A stretch of 64,000 bases of DNA from Zygaena filipendulae (taxonomy: Eukaryota > Arthropoda > Insecta > Lepidoptera > Zygaenidae). The notes beneath the pieces are model-generated. The model saw nothing but the letters and a program-made list of their open reading frames with translations. It ran no database searches and had not been told where the DNA came from. The stretch covers positions 8,695,001 to 8,759,000 of the forward strand of contig OU015652.1 of NCBI GenBank assembly GCA_907165275.2, written 5' to 3'. A program made the translations under genes and the position numbers. This document shows, piece after piece, positions 43,701 to 54,115 of this stretch. How positions within the stretch are numbered: the first letter of the stretch is position 1; every line of letters starts with the position of its first letter.

Positions 43701-44703
43701 TAACACACCGCAAAAACTGTCTATCCCTCGTAATCAAAGAAGCTTTACTGCAATAAAATACGTTTGCAACGTTTCTTATGGCATAAAGAATAATAATTTA
43801 CAATATCTTGGCATCTAGAACGTTTAGAAATGCGTTTTTGGGACGCGCGTTATGGGCAAGGAATGTTGTTGGTCATAGTGAATAAGTGTAGGTAGACGGT
43901 ATAGGTACACTAATGATAGTGTAACGCCGCGCCTCGAAATTCTTAAATAATAATAATAATCCTATTATTAGCTTAATGTGTCCCTAATTCTGTCTACAAT
44001 TAAAATAATAACAGCAGCATTATGCTACTGCTCCACCTGCGTTAACGTTGATGTTAATGTCCAACTACGCGTTAATTAAGGCATTAAAATACGTGTTAGT
44101 TTGCAACGTGCGGTTAAGCGTTAATTTCTAGTGAAATAATGAGTTGACACAAAATGGAGGTCGAAGCTCCAAACAGCTGTTTTTTTGCAATGGAGGTAGA
44201 AGCAGCTGTAATTTTATACCATTTCATTGTATTTTTATTGTTCCCGCCAAAACAAAGTAAATTAATACGGTCTTGCTCCGCGCGCGCGCCACGCAGAATG
44301 AGAAGGCGTTAATGTAGCCAACACCGCTTAGTGCGCTAAATAACGCGCTAAAACCGTTTGATGTGTCCAAAAAACCGACACCCGAGCTATCGCTTAACGT
44401 CATTAGTAATGCCGTTAGTAAGTTAACCCGTTAAAATGTTGGCCACATCTACGTAATGCCTTAATTAGCGCACAAATTTACGCGTTAACGCGCAAGTGTA
44501 GCAATAGCATAAGAAAATGGTGATGACTGATGAGAGGTGTAACTTTATGAAGACACAATGTCGCGATCGTAACAAATTTCTTTTTCAGTTTCGTCACAGA
44601 ATACAAACTATTCAACTAACTTACTTTTAATTTAAATTTCAGATTGTTGGAATTAGTAAAACTATCACAAAAAATGAAGTCCAGGAGAGATTCTAGGAAC
44701 TAA
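40551..44703 (+). CDS. Secreted precursor with ENF/GBP-like cysteine motif, whole gene
   Basis: Three exons (40551-40715, 42402-42790, 44643-44703), GT-AG, phases 0 and 2, giving 204 aa. Residues 1-20 form a signal peptide (MYRKLINIVFLYLVLNLVDS). Next come a short hydrophobic/acidic part, an acidic Tyr run at 56-63 (DYDYVYDY) and a long Thr/Ser/Ala/Val-rich low-complexity part. Only two cysteines occur downstream of the signal peptide, C163 and C175, in C-RN-G-F-x5-G-D-C. This is the C-x2-G-[FY]-x5-G-x-C spacing of lepidopteran ENF cytokines such as growth-blocking and paralytic peptides. Unlike those, where the active peptide ends the precursor, about 29 residues follow, with a basic KMKSRRDSRN end. 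It may be an ENF-like precursor or a secreted matrix protein sharing only the spacing. An AATAAA lies at 44736-44741. Confidence 0.8.
41053..41388. repeat. Foldback in intron 1 of the ENF-like gene
   Basis: Arms about 41053-41134 and 41307-41388. Ends TATCCCACCAAAAACATAAA and reverse complement; the arms also share GCTTGACTGTG. Same end family as 2646-3216. No coding sequence. Confidence 0.8.
41968..42361. repeat. 394-bp inverted repeat just before exon 2
   Basis: Arms about 41968-42074 and 42255-42361 are close reverse complements, starting ATCTGGGGGCACGGTAGTGC. The right end is 40 bp from the exon 2 start at 42402. Confidence 0.85.
42402..42790 (+). CDS. ENF-like precursor exon 2
   Basis: Follows 'tattattacag'; ends AATGC before gtaagt. 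Codes the Tyr/Asp run, the Thr/Ser-rich part and the two-cysteine motif. Confidence 0.85.
43013..43287. repeat. Inverted-repeat element with GGACGCATCGCATCAA ends
   Basis: Left end GGACGCATCGCATCAAAGGA and right end TGATGCGATGCGTCC are inverted; inner CG-rich words repeat the GCATCG pattern. In intron 2 of the ENF-like gene. Confidence 0.7.
43300..43545. repeat. Inverted-repeat element with GCCGGCAGTC ends
   Basis: Ends 'gggccggcagtcaacaac' and 'gttgtcgagactgccggcct' are inverted, and the inner arms share GGGACCCAAAAATCAT. A half copy is at 49465-49610. Confidence 0.75.
44020..44512. repeat. Imperfect inverted-repeat element in intron 2
   Basis: 'ttatgctactgctccacctg' faces 'gtgtagcaatagcataa'; GCGTTAAT and AATTAAGGCATT words recur in both halves. 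Confidence 0.6.
44643..44703 (+). CDS. ENF-like precursor exon 3
   Basis: Follows 'ttaaatttcag'; one base completes an Ala codon, then LLELVKLSQKMKSRRDSRN and TAA. Confidence 0.78.
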
Positions 44704-44735
44704 CCAGAAAGTTTTAATAATTAACCTTTTTTTTT

Positions 44736-44741
44736 AATAAA
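44736..44741 (+). terminator. Polyadenylation signal of the ENF-like gene
   Basis: AATAAA 33 bp after the stop codon. Confidence 0.5.
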
Positions 44742-45132
44742 CTCAAAAGTTAGGTAAGCGAAAAATAACCGACAGAATATTGAATGATTGTTGTAAAGGC
44801 TAAAATTATCCCAAATTAACTAAATATATGTCAGATATTTTGACGAATTTTAATTTCTTATAAATAATTTTGTATGTGAACTCGTTGCACTTTTGTGCTC
44901 ATCGTTTGAACTATAGGTACCTACTACCTACCTACTTACGTAAAAATTTTTGATAATATTTTATGAGTTGTAAGAGTAGGTCGGATCGCCTGCAGTGGGT
45001 CATCATTACCTACTCCAAACCTATACATGGAATAGCGAAGAAGTCTCTGAGCAGATTTTGATAAAAAATAACTATGTACATAATAGGTAAGTACTTGAGT
45101 ACCTACTGTATACTAGAGTAGTAGATTATTAA

Positions 45133-45328
45133 CCAAGGGGATAAAGCAGTGTCTTCTGTCGCGGGTAACTATTTAAATCGCGAGCGTAACGAAGGACTCG
45201 AGGTTTATTTCCGAGCGTAGCGAGGGTGTTAAAAACTTAAATCACGAGCGAAGCAAGGGATTTAAGACGAGTCCTGAGTGTAGCGAGGGATTTAAGTTCA
45301 CCCAAGGCTGACAGCTTTATCCCCTTGG
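45133..45328. repeat. 196-bp element with CCAAGGGGATAAAGC ends
   Basis: Exact inverted ends CCAAGGGGATAAAGC and GCTTTATCCCCTTGG. The interior repeats GAGCGTAGCGAGGG-type words at about 45180-45300. Confidence 0.8.
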
Positions 45329-46020
45329 AAAAAACCTCTATTTTTCGTACCATTTGCGAAAAAGTTAACACAATAATAATATGAGATAAGCATTTATTAA
45401 AAATAATGACAGTTAAAAGTAAAAGTTAACATTCGAAATATTGGTTCAACTAACCAATCAATCAATGCTTTTTTTTAAACTGTTGGTTTATTAAGAATCG
45501 CGCGCGTAATTTTTTTAAAGGCAGCATTCCATTTGCAAACAGCCTTTGCCCGCGAACGCCGCATATGATTCGAAGCGTGCCAATGTATAATGCTTTATAT
45601 ACAAACTCAAATTCCAAATTTAAATCACATTCTCCCCCTAGAGGATTAATGCAGTACAATTTTCTTTCCCTGTTCAGGCCAGCGACACTCCCTTGAACCA
45701 AAAGTTACTATGGATTTATGCGCGAACTTTTTTACCAACATTGGAATACTTAACCGAATTTCTATGGCCGCGTCATACATTGCATTGGTATGGTTGGCAC
45801 AAAATGCTTTCATAGATCGGATCACAAATTAATTAGACTTATGTCTAAAGATCGGATCAGCGATTAATATGGAAGTGCCCTACTCTTAAAACGTAGTGAT
45901 TATTTGCTCAGTGTCCCTGTTTTTAACAGATTAAAAATGACTATTGTTAATTGTTATGTTCGCTTTTAGTGGCATAAATCACTTTTTTGAGCAAGTGGTA
46001 CGAAAAAAACTTCCCCAGTG
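45329..46020. other. Intergenic, no gene seen
   Basis: AT-rich. An open frame at 45462-45701 (-) has no recognisable content and no signal peptide. Confidence 0.35.
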
Positions 46021-46156
46021 GGGCTAAGATGCGCAACACGATAAAATTATATCGAGCCATTTTATCGATTCTCGTCGACAAAACCATACAATAATATGTC
46101 GACGAGAATCGATAAAATGACTCGATAAAATTTTATCGTGTTGCGCATCTTAGCCC
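46021..46156. repeat. Hairpin element, GGGCTAAGATGCGCAACACG ends
   Basis: Two arms of about 60 bp, nearly perfect reverse complements, both containing ATTTTATCGATTCTCGTCGA in one orientation. A second copy with a longer centre is at 49641-49867. Confidence 0.85.
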
Positions 46157-47435
46157 GGCTGGAGGCTGAAATCGAACCAGAGAAAAGAGAAAAACAATCT
46201 GTACCTATTTATTGCGCCATTTTATAGTCAGATTCTAGGAAATGGAAAACGATTCTGTTTCTATTCCAATTAAATGATAAAAAAAATATTTCTCTATTCG
46301 TTGTAGTTTTGGATTCAGCCATCCAAGCCCACTTGAAAAATGCACTTTCTTGTATACTTTCTTAATAAGAGGTGTGTGGATGATGGCATAGCAAACCGAA
46401 TGAGTCAGATGATTGCCTTATACCTATATCTTCCTCTTCTTTATGAAGAAAAATTAATGTTTGTAGATATGTTTGTCCTCTATGTGTTCCCAAACCATTG
46501 ATCCGATTGTTACGAAACTTTGGGCGGGTTATTCTGCATCAGCAAAGGTTGCTGTTATAAAAAGTTCCTGTGGGAATTCCAAAACTCACGCGGATGAAAC
46601 CGCGGGCACCAGCTAGTTATAAAAATGAATGTTTGTATTTTTGTCCTCTATGCGTTTCCAAACCATTGGTCCGATTGTGATTAAACTTAGGCGGGTTGTT
46701 CTGCCTGCATCCGCAAAGGTTCCCGCGGGAATTCTGAAACTCACGCGGGTGAATCTTCGAAACGTTAACATTAATTTTTAGTAACTAGTACAGAATATAA
46801 AATTTATTAGAAAAATAAAAATTAGAAAAATAATAGTTTAAGTCAACCAATAATTATAAAAAAATTTGCCAATAGTTTTTAACTTGAATATTTTTATAAA
46901 CTCCTATGGAACTACATACATAAAAAGAACTTCTTAAATAGGTTTTTTAATGAACATGGGGTTGATCTCCTTATTATAAGCACAGATAATAATTATAATA
47001 CTATAGTTATAAGAGCTAGATAGCTAGTGGCAAAATAGTAGATACAACAGTATTGAATAACACATTGATAAAGGCATTTAACACTATTAAATTATTTAAG
47101 CAGAGTTCATAGAGTTAAGGAAAAAATGTACTGAAATACTTGGTTTAATAACTTTTTTCGACTGTAAGTTTGTGATGATATTGATGAAAATGCCCAAATT
47201 ATAACTTCTAAGTAATATTTTATTAAATTTGTGAAGTAAAAGGATAAGCATTCAGTCAATAAATTTAAGTGAAAGTTTGTTGTTTTAATTAATAATTGCA
47301 TAATTTTGTAATTGATGAAATAGATTACGAAAATAATAAGTCACAGGTCAAGCTTCACAACAAAATAAATAAGGACATAACAGTTTACAATCACACCAAA
47401 ACTGACCTAATTACATTATGTAGATGGATAAAGCA
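46157..47435. other. 3' flank of malectin gene, with retroposon tails
   Basis: Two tail repeats at about 46510-46618 and 46640-46760 in the same orientation. A possible AATAAA on the minus strand is at 47223-47218. No other gene seen. Confidence 0.4.
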
Positions 47436-48230
47436 TTAAAGTTTACAAAGACAAAATAATAGGGGAATAAATGCACCAATGGTAATGAATACTGGTATAA
47501 GCACAGAACTCTCATCCATAGAGTATGGATCAGGTTGCTTGGGCCCACTAGCACGTCGTGATTGAGTTGGAATTTCCTCTTCTTCTTCATCTTTTGTCTC
47601 TTCAGTTTCATTCTCAGGCCAAACCAGCGGTGGTAATTTAGGTACTTCGTCAACCGAGCCCCTCATCACATACAGAGCATTTATCTTCGGATTATCCCTA
47701 TATCCTTTAATAAATTCTACCTTTATTTTACCTCCCCTTATATCAGATTCTTCTTTGTTATAATACAATTTCCCATTTTTTATGGAATATGGTATGTATT
47801 CATCATGAGCCACTCCCCGGCCCACTTTGTCATAAATGTCTAAGTCAGCTACGATCATATGATCGCCATTTAAAACTACATCAAATACTTTCTGATTGGG
47901 TCCATTAAAATAAACTTCGCTAAACTTAAGCACTAGGACATAGTCACCATCCTTGTTGGCTGGTATGTCATATCCAAATGTACTGTGGTGATAACGCTCA
48001 GTTTGATACAATATTTCGTCCTTTGGATTCACTCTTCCAATCATAACCAACTGCCTTCCATAGTCTGATGCTGTTCCAATTCTTCCATGCAGTGGATCTT
48101 TTTCATAATGAATGCCATATACATCGGTGTGAGCGGGACCACCAGCATTGATTGCGTAAATAATCTCCCCTAAGCCGGTCGCACTTTTCAACAGGGAAAA
48201 TAATGATAAAATAATAACTGTCGGCGACAT
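47436..48230 (-). CDS. Mlec: Malectin
   Basis: ER-resident type I membrane lectin. In vertebrates malectin binds diglucosylated high-mannose N-glycans, works with ribophorin I and takes part in glycoprotein quality control. Single exon, 264 aa, with ATG at 48230. A signal peptide (about residues 1-20) is followed by the malectin domain at about 22-195: IIYAINAGGPAHTDVYGIHY, YGRQLVMIG, YQTERYHHSTFGYDIP, GDYVLVLKFSEVYFN and FDVVLNGDHMIVADLDIYDK are all in place, including the aromatic and Asp residues expected of the sugar site. Next come a Pro-rich linker and an acidic stretch (EETKDEEEEE), then one C-terminal membrane segment at about 243-264 (VLIPVFITIGAFIPLLFCLC) with almost no cytoplasmic tail. 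Length and order agree with the family. No introns. Confidence 0.95.
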   Translation of the reverse strand: MSPTVIILSLFSLLKSATGLGEIIYAINAGGPAHTDVYGIHYEKDPLHGRIGTASDYGRQLVMIGRVNPKDEILYQTERYHHSTFGYDIPANKDGDYVLVLKFSEVYFNGPNQKVFDVVLNGDHMIVADLDIYDKVGRGVAHDEYIPYSIKNGKLYYNKEESDIRGGKIKVEFIKGYRDNPKINALYVMRGSVDEVPKLPPLVWPENETEETKDEEEEEIPTQSRRASGPKQPDPYSMDESSVLIPVFITIGAFIPLLFCLCKL

Positions 48231-49295
48231 TATCGCAACGAATTTACTTAGTTATTGTAACAACTGTATGACTGTTATGATAACGTTAGCATAAAACTTT
48301 TAAGTACTTTATTTCTTCACTATTCATAATAATAATATACTCTATGTGTAATAGTATAAATAATTATGCCGGTGGTCAGAGAGAAGGTAATCACTACGTC
48401 TGCACTACGTTTTACCGGTGGGCACAAATTAACTAGACTTATGGGTGGGTGGTGGTGAAAATAGAAAAACTCCAACGAAACGATTTTTTTTTTTATGGCA
48501 ATTGTCATTTTTTTTGTTTTTTTATTTATTTAACGGCCATGGATACAAGTCCTTTAAGCCAAACTTAAACATTTTCCTACACTACTACAGATTAATTTAT
48601 ATATATATTTATAAAATATGGGATATTTTAATAGGGCTAGTAAATTTGTTGGCACTTCATCACTAACACTTTGAAGATCCGACACCAAAACTAAACGCTC
48701 CATGTTGTACTTTTGACATTTCATGACAATGTGATCAAGGTCAGCGACTTCACCGTTACACTATACCTCAGAAGAATATACATAATTTTTTTATTTTTTA
48801 TTTATTTAACGGCCATGGATACAAGTCCTTTAAGCCAGACTTAAACAAAAGAATATACATACAGTACGCAGTGTGGCCAACCCTCAAAAATATTTACCCC
48901 TAAAGGTTGAGTCGAAAACCCATTGATATACCAGTCTAGTAGTAAATCAATGCAAAAACCCCTAAATCCCCCTAAATAAATTAACATTACCAAAATTTTT
49001 GCCAAGTTTCGAAATCATTAGGGTGAAACACAAACTACTTAGAGATACTACCGTGAAATTATTGGTCTTATAAAAAAAAAAAAATTTAATCAAAAGCGAA
49101 AATGTCTATTGTTTTTTTTACGACCATTATTTTTTTCATAATTACAAAATGAAGATTCCTTAGCAAAATACTAATTATGAAATTCTTAATTTTTCGAAAT
49201 GATGCTATTTAATTTTTTTTATACAACCCATATCATGTATTGCCGTCATAGGTATTTGCCGTCATATATTATTATCAAAAACTTGACATGAAATA
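48231..49295. other. Intergenic, no gene seen
   Basis: A segment TTAACGGCCATGGATACAAG followed by 'tcctttaagcca' occurs at about 48529 and again at about 48809, so a small local duplication is present. Confidence 0.45.
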
Positions 49296-49461
49296 GGGTA
49301 CTTGCATGAAATTTATATTAAGAAATTGTATCAATATTTCAAAAATAGAGTCTTAGAAAAGCATTATCGTGAAAGATTTACTAAAAATTATCAATAGTTT
49401 CCAAAATATTCAACTTTTAATTTTGTGAAACCGAACGTTGCAACGAAACACCAATCACAGC
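49296..49461. repeat. Uninterrupted repeat, empty site for the Tigger-like element
   Basis: Matches the flanks at 37019-37062 and 37602-37740 with one TA at 49335-49336 where the other copy has the 539-bp insert. Confidence 0.8.
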
Positions 49462-49464
49462 CAC

Positions 49465-49610
49465 GTGAATTGCAAGTTTTGAGTCGAGGCTTGCATTTAA
49501 TGTAATGTTGGTTACAGTAATGATGTTTATCGTCATGATTTTTGGGTCCCTAGTTAACGATCGATACGATAACGTTGTCAAAATGTTGTCGAGACTGCCG
49601 AGTGCCGGGC
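49465..49610. repeat. Half copy of the GCCGGCAGTC-type element
   Basis: Same as the right half of 43300-43545, including GGGTCCCTAGTTAACGATCG. Confidence 0.7.
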
Positions 49611-49640
49611 CAGCGTAGACGGAGGTCTACGCGGGCCAGC

Positions 49641-49867
49641 GGAGCTAGGATGCGCAACACGATAAAATTTTATCGAGCCATTTTATCGATTCTCGTCGAC
49701 ATAATATATCGTTTTGTCTACCAGTGGTAAAAAAATGTTTAACCGCATCTAGTCTTAACTCAATACCCCACTACTGCACTTTTTTGCTTGGACGCTCACA
49801 AATATTTGTCGTGTCGACAATTCTAGCTTTCATTCGATAAACATATCATGTTGCGCATCCTAGCTCC
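49641..49867. repeat. Hairpin element, second copy with longer centre
   Basis: Ends 'ggagctaggatgcgcaacac' and 'gttgcgcatcctagctcc'; same arms as 46021-46156 on the left, but a 90-bp unrelated centre and a partly lost right arm. Confidence 0.7.
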
Positions 49868-49885
49868 GCAGGAATGCACAACACA

Positions 49886-50120
49886 ACACGATATTGTACG
49901 ACACTGGAATGTACAGCACTGGAATGCGCGACACTGGAATGTACCACCTCGTATTGTACAGCACGTATTTGAAGTCCTATACACAAATCTGCTGTGTTGT
50001 GCTTTCCGCCCAGTGCAAATCAGGCATCTAAATATAGACTGCGCCGAGCACAAAATAATCACTACGCTACGTTTAGTGCCGAGAATGTTCGCCACTGGAA
50101 TGTACAGAACCCAAATTGGT
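49886..50120. repeat. Short ACTGGAATGTAC repeats
   Basis: 'cactggaatgtacagcactg' and related units recur at about 49902-49950 and again near 50092-50105. Confidence 0.55.
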
Positions 50121-50327
50121 ATCACCACTCTTATATTGGTTGATGAAACCACGCCTCTGACCAAGCTGCGCGAGCCTAGCAAGCGTAGCGAGCGTTCTGC
50201 AGTAGTGGCCGGTGATGCGCCAAAGACAAAATATTGTGATAGTTAGTTGATCAATTCACAGACTGTGGCCACGACATCCCGATGTATTACTTAAGTACAA
50301 AAAAGAATGGAACAAGTTGTAAAAATT

Positions 50328-50745
50328 CATCAAATCCCTACTAATATCATAAAAATTGAAAGTAACTCTGTCTATCTGTCTGTTACGCTTCCACGCCCGG
50401 ATCAGCCGATCATCATGAAATTTTGCATACACATTGTCTGGAGTACAGAGAAGGACATAGGGTACTTTTGTCCCGGAATTTCCACGGCAACTCCAAAATT
50501 AATGCGGGTGAAAACGCGGGGAACAGGTAGTTAATGATCCTACTAATATTATAAATGTAAAGGGAGAACGTTTGGATGTTTGTTACTCGATTGCGTGATT
50601 ACGCAAAAACGGCAGAACGGATTTGGATGAAATTTGGCATGCACGTTGTCAGGGGTACAGAAAAGGACATAGGGTGCTTTTTATCCCGGAATTCCCGCGG
50701 GAACCTCGAAATTGCCGTGGGTGAAACCGCGGGGCACAGCTAGTA
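50328..50745. repeat. Two retroposon tails
   Basis: Two copies in the same orientation, about 50328-50533 and 50545-50745, each ending in 'gaaa(a/c)cgcggggaacag'-type sequence. Confidence 0.55.
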
Positions 50746-50865
50746 AAAAATAATATCGTTAGTGCATACCTATGAAACGTGATAACCATTAATGATTTTA
50801 TTTATATTATAATGTTTAATCTTTATTTTGCGTAGGTAATAAAGTTTATTGGCCTGGCTTACTTA

Positions 50866-51102
50866 CGGCCGCACTCAGAGTCGACTTTAATGATTACTTA
50901 GTTAAGTATAGATTTTTAAAACAAAACTGCCGCAATCAGAGACGTTCAGTAAATTAATGTTAATTGCCATTTAATGAGATGTAACTTAATTAGTTAAATG
51001 CCAATTAACATTAATTTATTAAACTTGTCTGAGTGCGGCAGTTTTGTTTTAAAAATCTATACTTAACTAAGTAATCATTAAAGTCGACTCTGAGTGCGGC
51101 GG
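50866..51102. mobile_element. 237-bp inverted-repeat element with TTA duplication
   Basis: Arms share GCCGCACTCAGAGTCGACTT facing its reverse complement; flanked by TTA at 50863-50865 and 51103-51105, as in Harbinger-type MITEs. Distinct in sequence from 35298-35477. Confidence 0.8.
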
Positions 51103-51105
51103 TTA

Positions 51106-51789
51106 GAATGATTGAAATTTGAGTTTCCGCCATGTTTTCAGACAGTAATTACTAATTACTAACACTGCCTAGTATACCTGCATTTGAACACTACTAAACG
51201 GAGTACCAAATAGATGTCATAATTCTTAGCCAATAGCAGGTCAGGATCAAAATTTGGGCATGTCGGTTTCTCCAATTCCGGTGCCATACAATATTATGAG
51301 GTGTACCGACTACCGAGATTGTACAGTCTGGAATGCATGACACCGGATGGTACAGCACAGTATTTCATGACCTGGGATTTCAAATTCGATGTCGCTGCCT
51401 CGGGTTTCTCTAAGCTTCACGGTTACTAGAGCCCACTCGCCACGGCAAGGCGGGAACCCTTTTTTTAATACAGGGAAAATGATTTATTAGAGTAATTATT
51501 TATAAAAATAACGAAAAATAACATACCCGCATGTGTTCGTTAGGTACTTTAACAATCAGTGCTCGTTACTATCGTATTGATACGTTACTCGTTATCTACT
51601 TTTGATACCCGATGACGTAGAGTAGGTATAACGCTGCGTACGGTATAACGTTACACCCAAAATATGCATTTCGTTATTTTACAATATGACGTGAGAGTAA
51701 CGAAATGCATTTGTGTTAACATTCCGTTAATTGGTACAAACTCGGTACTCGGTGGCGTACCCGTTACTCAGTACTGAATACATACATAC
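51106..51789. other. Intergenic, no gene seen
   Basis: A small inverted repeat around GCATTTCGTTA/TAACGAAATGC lies at about 51640-51725. Confidence 0.4.
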
Positions 51790-51799
51790 GGTTCGCTAC

Positions 51800-52430
51800 A
51801 GCTCTATTATTTATCGATACCATTGCCACCGGGGCGGAAGCGATTATGTGGGAGTCCACCTTGAAAACGACGACCTACCTACTAAAAAATCTGTGGTGTT
51901 CTCCTCCTCTGGCGTCGGGGTCACGGGAATTGCTCTCGCATGGTCCGCAGCCTCGACAACGCCAGCCTGTTGCCGGGCTCCTCCTTGACCCCTGCTCCCT
52001 GTTCCCCTCAGAATGATGACGATAGTCGATGCGTCGGAACACACGTTGCACCGCCATCCTCCTCTCTTCTCGGGGACCCCATGCAAGGGGCGCCCAAGGA
52101 CCCCGGTGACGGATCAAGTCAACGGCCCCGCCAGGGGCGTCTTAACCATATGCGAAATTGTAGTTGGGTAAGGTAAGTAGGTAGGTAGGTACCTACTATC
52201 TACCACCAGATTCATCAGATGTTGATCGCCCGGCCCGGCTGGCGCCTGGTTTCGTCCGCACCCAGCGCTCCTATGGGAAAGACGCCCTTGGGCCCCGCTG
52301 CCCACGGCATCGGCCACAAAGGGTAGAGAGAGTGGCTCGTACAGCACCGACACTCCCCCTCCCCCGCAACTTCTCCACGCTGCCATCAGGCGGTGACGGC
52401 CTCCCTAGGCCGTGGTGGGTAGGGAAAGCA
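51800..52430 (-). mobile_element. LINE 3' part, second copy
   Basis: Minus-strand relative of 1-519: the frame with IVIILRGTGSRGQGGARQQA and EAADHARAIPVTP parallels the first copy. About 160 bp at 52135-52297 is absent from copy 1 and sits between two CGGGGCC stretches, so it looks like an insertion. No poly(A) remains. Confidence 0.55.
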
Positions 52431-52589
52431 GCACACTGTGATACCGACATTCCTCTCCCACCTCGGTCTCCATCCCTCAGTCGCGCGGCGCGCCGCGCCG
52501 CGCATCCTTGACTACCCCGATGTGTGTCTATTACTGTTTTGTTTTAATCTTTGTCTGAAATGTCACTTTAATCACAAATCTATATACCT

Positions 52590-53175
52590 AGCTATGCCCC
52601 GCTGTGTCACCCGCGTGAGTTTCAGAATTCTCGCAGGAAGTCCAAAGTAGTAGTCCAAAGCCTTATTTACTCCTTATACCATCAGCTAATTAGCAGTGAA
52701 AGTCCCGTCAAAATCGGTTCAACCGTTTCGGAGATTCACCCGCGTGAATTTCAAAATTACAGCTAAAATTCTTTCATATTTTTTTTTCTCCGTACAATAA
52801 CAAACACAACAAAAAAAGATTTAGCGAAATTGGTCCAGCCGTTCACGCTTGATGTGGTGACTCAGGGAAATAGTGATTCGTTTTTATATAATACTAGCCG
52901 TCCCCCGTGATTTCATCCGCGTTAATTTCGGAGTTCCCGCGGAGGTTGCGGGAAAAAAGTACTCTTTGTCCTTCTTTGTACCCCGACAGTGGTTTACGGT
53001 GATTAGCTGTTCCCCGCATTAGTGCCGGAGTTCCCGCGGGCATTCCGGGATAAAAACTATTCTATCTTTTAAGTTGGACCATATTATAAATGGTAACAAA
53101 ATTTTCTTAAAATCCGTTCAGTAAGTCCATCGCGGACAAACAACGTGACACGTGATTTATAAAAAGTCAGAGATA
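52590..53175. repeat. Two or more retroposon tails
   Basis: Tail copies at about 52590-52760 and 52905-53010, then a short piece to 53175. A further variant at 53180-53420 ('cgataaaagaagagtaa') matches 26040-26290. Confidence 0.5.
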
Positions 53176-53889
53176 TATAGATAAAAGAGTACAGTCCGCG
53201 ATTCTGTACATTGAATATTTTTAGTTTTTACCAAAAATTCAGAAGGGGCGATAAAAGAAGAGTAATCAGGCACAATTTTTTTTTTCTTTTCTGCCTGTCT
53301 GTCTATCTGTCTATTCAAGATAATCTCCGAATCTACTGAACGGATTTTCTTGCGGTTTTCACAGGTAGATTAAGCTTAGCCTTGAGCAACATATAGGCTT
53401 TGTTTCATTTAAATGGATGATGAAGCAAGCAGCAGAATAGTACCTACTTCGTGCTCAACACTCAACAGTCAACAGTTCAACACCAACACTCCGCAGTCAC
53501 GATGAGGACGGTTGAGGCGTCGCACGCCGGGTTCACGCTCCGCTAAACTTTAACTGCGATCGCACAAGTGTTACTGAACAAAATAACTTTCGTTTCATGA
53601 ATTTTATATGATTTTAACTTTTTTCTATCGCAATGACATTGCGTTAAGGTACACTGTAGGTAAAGGGAAATTCAAGTTTTCCTTAATATTTGTTTTTTTG
53701 TGATATCAGTGACAAATTTAGGTGCGGTGGTGTGAAAGAATCATGTTTTGAAAAATAGCTAATGTGTAAGTACATTACTTTTTAGACAAAAAGTGAAAAA
53801 CTATAATATTTCTGATTTTCATCAGATTTACCTCACGCATAGCCCATAGGTAAGCCTACCTAAAACTTAAAGCTTAAATCCTGATATGA

Positions 53890-54115
53890 CCTTAATATCT
53901 TAATATGGTTTCTAAATAATTTATGCTCGTCACAATGTATAATTGTAAGTATATGGCGAAGTGGAACTGAAGGTGAAGTACCTACCAGAAGAACTCCTCA
54001 ACAATTAACGTCTCTGCATCGGGATAGCAATATTTTGTAAAAGGTGATTAGCAGATGACAGTATGCTATTATAACTTAGATAAATTACAAACCAACTCAC
54101 TTAAAAACAAATCCC
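53890..54115. repeat. AACCGACTTCC element, internal fragment
   Basis: Matches the 'ggtttctaaataatttatgc' to 'aaattacaaacc' part of copies A, C, D and E. Another fragment is at 54650-54960, including GGTTTGTGCTACCACTGATC. Confidence 0.6.

Noticed and set aside
45462..45701. Possible small gene on the minus strand
   Set aside because: No recognisable domain, no splice context; sits in repeat-rich DNA.
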